From Aphelocoma coerulescens (Eukaryota; Chordata; Aves; Passeriformes; Corvidae): DNA of 64,000 bases. Both the position numbers and the translations under genes were made by a program. The notes below the pieces were generated by a model, which was not told the origin of the DNA, ran no database searches, and saw only the letters and a list, made by a program, of their open reading frames with translations. The DNA lies in contig NW_027184085.1 of assembly GCF_041296385.1 (NCBI RefSeq), positions 7,869,301 to 7,933,300 on the forward strand, read 5' to 3'. This document shows positions 60,695 to 64,000 of the stretch, piece after piece. Position 1 is the first letter of the stretch; each line of letters opens with the position of its first letter.

Positions 60695-62347
60695 GTCGTT
60701 AGTATTAACACTTTCTCCCAATAAACCTTTCTCTTCTCTTAAGCCATTACCCTCTGAACACACCTCAGGGGGCTGAGGGAAGGGAGGTTTTTACTGATAC
60801 AGGAACAAGCTGGAGGCCACAGACTCCCAGATTCAATTTGCAACAACATCGAGATACCTAGGGTCTTCTCTCACTGAGGAGACAACCTCCTCCATTTCCC
60901 AGGGAAAGGCTCCCACTGACCTGCACCTCAGTGAAGCTTCATCAGCACAACCATGTCTGGTCTGCCTTAGCACAGTGAACAAGTGCAAAATCAGGCCACT
61001 GCTTTGGAGGCCACTTTCTAACATAGGTCCCCTGAGTGCTGCAGCAAAGAGGGAAGATGGGCAGCCACACCCTGCAGACCTACTGCTGCTGTGCCTGGAA
61101 GGGTATGGAATGCCTGCACCACACCCTTTCTTTTAGGGTGTGTCTGCTGGCCATGCCCCAGTTAGTCAGTGTGAGCCTTGCTTAAGAGCTATCCAGACAT
61201 TTCCCCTGCTTCTCAGCAGATTTCACCACAGCGCCCCATGGGTCAGCCTCCAGTTGTGTGTCCTGTATGCTGAGCAGCTCCTTTGCAGTTGATGGACTGA
61301 CACCAGCCAAAGTGACCTGGTGCAGACCACGACCCTGCTGTGTTCAGCCTCCCCTCACGAGGTGTCCATGGCCAACGTTGCGAGGAAGCTGCCACCCCAA
61401 AGTCATTATTTCCTGTGGTAACTGGAGCAATCATGGGTTCCCGCTGAGGAATGGCTATTATCTCGTGTCAGCACTGTATCTGGAAACTTAATTTAATTCT
61501 CCATGTAGGGCTTCATTTGCCGGTGTTTTAGTTATTGTCATTTATTGCTTGTGAGGTTTGATAGATGGGAAGCAACTCAACCCTTTGAGCTGTTAATTAA
61601 CCCCTCAGCACACACATGGCCCCTATCCTCTTCGCTCTGGTCTTGCAGGCGACCCATACTCTGTATTTTTAGCAGCAAGGCACATCATCTACCATCTGTG
61701 GTAGTGAATGGCTCCCCTTGTTTGCTTGGTGGGGGAGCTGAGATGGAGAAAATTGTTTAATTGTGGCTCACTGTTTCTGCTGTGTTTGTGTGAGAGAGAG
61801 GAAGTCTCTATGGGCGTGAAAGAAAATGTATATCCGAGAGTGTACGTGCAACAGTGTCTATACAGCCTGTGAGCATATGAAGTGGGGAAACACACATGTG
61901 CACTGTTTTTATGAGCATGGGAGTTAATCAGGGTGCCAGAGATGACGTAGGGGAAAGGTGTGCACATGCTCTGCGCATGGCTGTCAGCATGAGCATCTCT
62001 GCACTGAGCTCGTGCCTGAAGGTGTTTTGTCTCACCAGCTGGAATGGTTGCATATCTCTGCTGGGAGTGGTCTCAGCAGAGCACCCTTTTACACTGCATG
62101 GCTGCCCTGGGTGCCACTGCTGACAGAGATGGAGGGAGGGAGGACGCTCAGGGCCCTGCGGCACCTCCTGAAGCATGACCATGGCTCTTATGCCACACCT
62201 CAGGCTCCACAAGATGGCCCTTCACAGACCCAAAACACAGGGGCAAAGCCCACGTCTAGCTTGGTGTGGTGGTTTGGAGAGAAAGCTCCTTGCTTCCCAG
62301 CACTGAAATCTGTCCTTCTTTCTTCTTTCCCTTTCTCCCCCCTGTAG
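60695..62347 (+). other. CELF4: CELF4 intron, 1.7 kb, weak donor
   Basis: This phase 1 intron starts with the weak donor GTCGTT. It contains an in-frame stop at 60700-60702 and AATAAA at 60720-60725 right after the exon, an ATTA/TTAATTAA-containing stretch near 61480-61610, and a TGCATG motif at 62095-62100 about 250 nt upstream of the next exon. Confidence 0.85.
60720..60725 (+). promoter_or_regulatory. CELF4: Candidate intronic polyadenylation signal AATAAA
   Basis: A perfect AATAAA lies 17 nt after the in-frame TAG (60700-60702) that follows the 63-nt exon when its weak donor is not used. No obvious GT-rich downstream element is visible within about 40 nt, so use is uncertain. Confidence 0.35.
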
Positions 62348-62428
62348 CTGCTTATCCTGCTGCTTATGGCCAGATTAGCCAAGCGTTCCCACAGCCACCT
62401 CCCATGATCCCACAGCAACAGAGAGAAG
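62348..62428 (+). CDS. CELF4: CELF4 exon, last linker exon before RRM3 (81 nt)
   Basis: The acceptor has a long pyrimidine tract (TTCCCTTTCTCCCCCCTGTAG) and the donor is GTGAGT. Two bases complete an Ala codon, 26 codons read [20 protein letters not shown] then PQQQRE, and one base remains (phase 1 at both ends). The Pro/Gln-rich end leads directly into RRM3, whose first residues in the family are EGCNLFIYHLP. That exon does not occur before 64000. The exon is symmetrical and could be skipped in frame. It is the last coding exon visible here. Confidence 0.95.
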
Positions 62429-64000
62429 GTGAGTAAAAGTGATATCCTCCTTTGTGACCCCAGCAAGCCATCCCACCTCATTGGTTTCCCTCCTCATGCA
62501 CCAAGAGTGTCCATTAAACACCCAGTTGCTTTGAATCCCTGGTCCACTGGTTTTTCTGCATTTCCACATGTGGCACGATGTCACTGCCACCAACGGTACT
62601 ATGGAGGAACATCCATGTGGGGAATTGCTGATGAGATCTCTTCAGTCTCCAGGGAGGAGAGCGTGCTGGTGTGCATGGGACATGGAAAGACCACCTAGCA
62701 ACATAGCCATTAACGTCCAGTGGGGGCCTCTGCTCGAGACAAGCAACAAGAATGCAGATAAAAATGCAATTGTATTGGAATAAAGAGCTTTACAGGAAAC
62801 AAAGCACTAGTGGCCCTTTATTAAAAGCCAGTAATGTCATTTCAGACACCTTCTATTTGGAGAACAAGGCCTTGCTGTTTAGAGTAGCTGATCTAGTCCT
62901 TTCAGCCTTTCAGCCTCCATTGATAATCTGGAAACAGCAATCAGACCTTGTAGAGCACAATCGCTATCAGGATGAGAAAAATCATACAGTAAAAGTTCCT
63001 ATTTCTTTGCAATGACTATGAGAGTTGCCTGGGTAATCTACTCCACAGGACTGGATGGCTTCACAGAAGACATGAAGAGTAAGGAGAGGTGAATCTAACA
63101 TTTTTGCATGTAAATGCCTTGGGAGAAAACTGTGCCATGTAATATTTCCTTTACAGTCAGTGGGGAGCAGGGGAATCCTCAGAGGAAACCCACTTGGGTG
63201 GTTCCATTCCAGTTGTCCTCCAAGGAGTCCACTGCTTCCTTTTGACAAGAAGGAGGGGACTGCTTGCCTAAGTGAGACATTAAAGTCAGGTGCTCCAGCT
63301 TAGCAACTCTCATTTTAAATAGTTACATTTTAAATTTTATCCTCTATTAGATCACTAATTCAGACGTATTCTATATTATATGTGTTATTATATGTATGTA
63401 ATTACATTTAATATTTTAATACTGTGTAAGAGTCAGAATGAAATTAATCTAGATTACACTATCAAACTAAAGCATTCTGATGATCCAAAACTACTTTGGG
63501 GGAGAAATCTCATTTTGTAAGAAAATTAGAAATGTTGTCATTTCCATCTAATTTGGAATTAATTTTTTCCTATGTCAGAATTTCCTGGGGAACACAACTT
63601 CCAGCTCCTGATTAGCTCTAGTACATGTGCCTGCTGTGAGAACAGATGCACAGACCTATCGTATCATTACAGAGATGTTTCCCCCATGCTGAAGGACTTT
63701 GCTTTTTGTTACTTACTGGGGCTAGATTAAGCACAGGACAAAATGGCGAGCAGATCATTGCTCAGCAAAGCGCTGTGCCAGGAACCACCAGAAGCAGGGG
63801 AAAGATGTGGTGCACACTTTGAAGACCCTCTGCCTGAAGACCCCTGGGTTCACAAGGCGTAGTGTGTCTCTGTGGGTTAGGAGTGAGTGTCACCCAGTGG
63901 ACAAGTTATAACTCTGCTCCTTCCTGTAAGCAGCAGGCATTGAGAATGAGCATGGTTGGGGGACCAGCAGCATGAGGTGAACCACCAGTCCAATGCAGGT
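62429..64000 (+). other. CELF4: CELF4 intron, partial (before RRM3)
   Basis: This phase 1 intron runs off the window. It holds a TGCATG motif at 63105-63110 and an AT-rich patch at about 63310-63440. No repeat or exon was recognised, and the RRM3 exon is not reached. Confidence 0.8.

Larger units (their letters stand above)
1..64000 (+). other. CELF4: CELF4 gene, internal part (RRM2 to RRM2-RRM3 linker)
   Basis: Seven exons with AG acceptors and GT donors join in one frame and together encode 265 codons of a CELF-family protein. The family binds U/G-rich RNA with three RRMs and controls alternative splicing, translation and decay. CELF4 is mainly neuronal. CELF4 is chosen over CELF3, CELF5 and CELF6 because the linker carries the [29 protein letters not shown] and FANGIHPYP segments, recalled from the vertebrate CELF4 protein. 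RRM1 exons should lie before position 1 and RRM3 exons after 64000. No promoter, start codon, RRM3 or final stop codon of the full-length protein was seen. Paralogue choice rests on memory of the family, not on a search. Confidence 0.9.

Noticed and set aside
62429..64000. Start of CELF4 RRM3
   Set aside because: No sequence encoding EGCNLFIYHLP was found before the window ends.

Overview
This window is vertebrate intron-rich DNA, almost certainly from a bird. The main clue is a set of 5'-truncated CR1-type LINE copies that end in the short 3'-terminal 8-mer ATTCTRTG and have no poly(A) tail. No SINE-like or tRNA-derived repeats were recognised. The species cannot be fixed from the sequence.

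One gene runs through the whole window on the + strand. Seven coding exons (9821-9949, 14705-14784, 32414-32557, 43437-43584, 48256-48405, 60632-60694, 62348-62428) join in one frame into 795 coding bases (265 codons). The encoded protein is CELF4 (BRUNOL4), a CELF/Bruno-like RNA-binding regulator of splicing, translation and mRNA stability. The first three exons encode RRM2. The next four encode the Gln/Ala/Met- then Pro/Ala-rich linker between RRM2 and RRM3. The RRM1 exons lie before the window and the RRM3 exons after it, so neither end of the gene is present.

The rest is intron. Introns of about 9.8 (partial), 4.8, 17.6, 10.9, 4.7, 12.2, 1.7 and 1.6 (partial) kb hold ten recognisable CR1 fragments, a (TTA)n microsatellite, an A36 run, a pyrimidine tract and several AT-rich stretches that look like candidate conserved non-coding elements. 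The largest CR1 (27060-28663) keeps decayed reverse-transcriptase motifs. No independent protein gene, tRNA, rRNA, CRISPR array or other system is supported. The many short ORFs on both strands are chance frames or CR1 remnants.

The most interesting local signals concern CELF4 processing. The 63-nt exon at 60632 has the only clearly weak donor (GTCGTT). Read-through reaches an in-frame TAG two codons later, and a perfect AATAAA 17 nt beyond that, so a short CELF4 lacking RRM3 is conceivable. Two TGCATG (RBFOX) motifs flank the 144-nt exon. The 150-, 63- and 81-nt linker exons are all phase 1-1 and can be skipped without a frameshift. TGTT-rich motifs sit just upstream of the 150-nt exon and could be a CELF autoregulatory site. 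Two near-perfect inverted repeats and a 25-bp duplicated segment were found in the introns.
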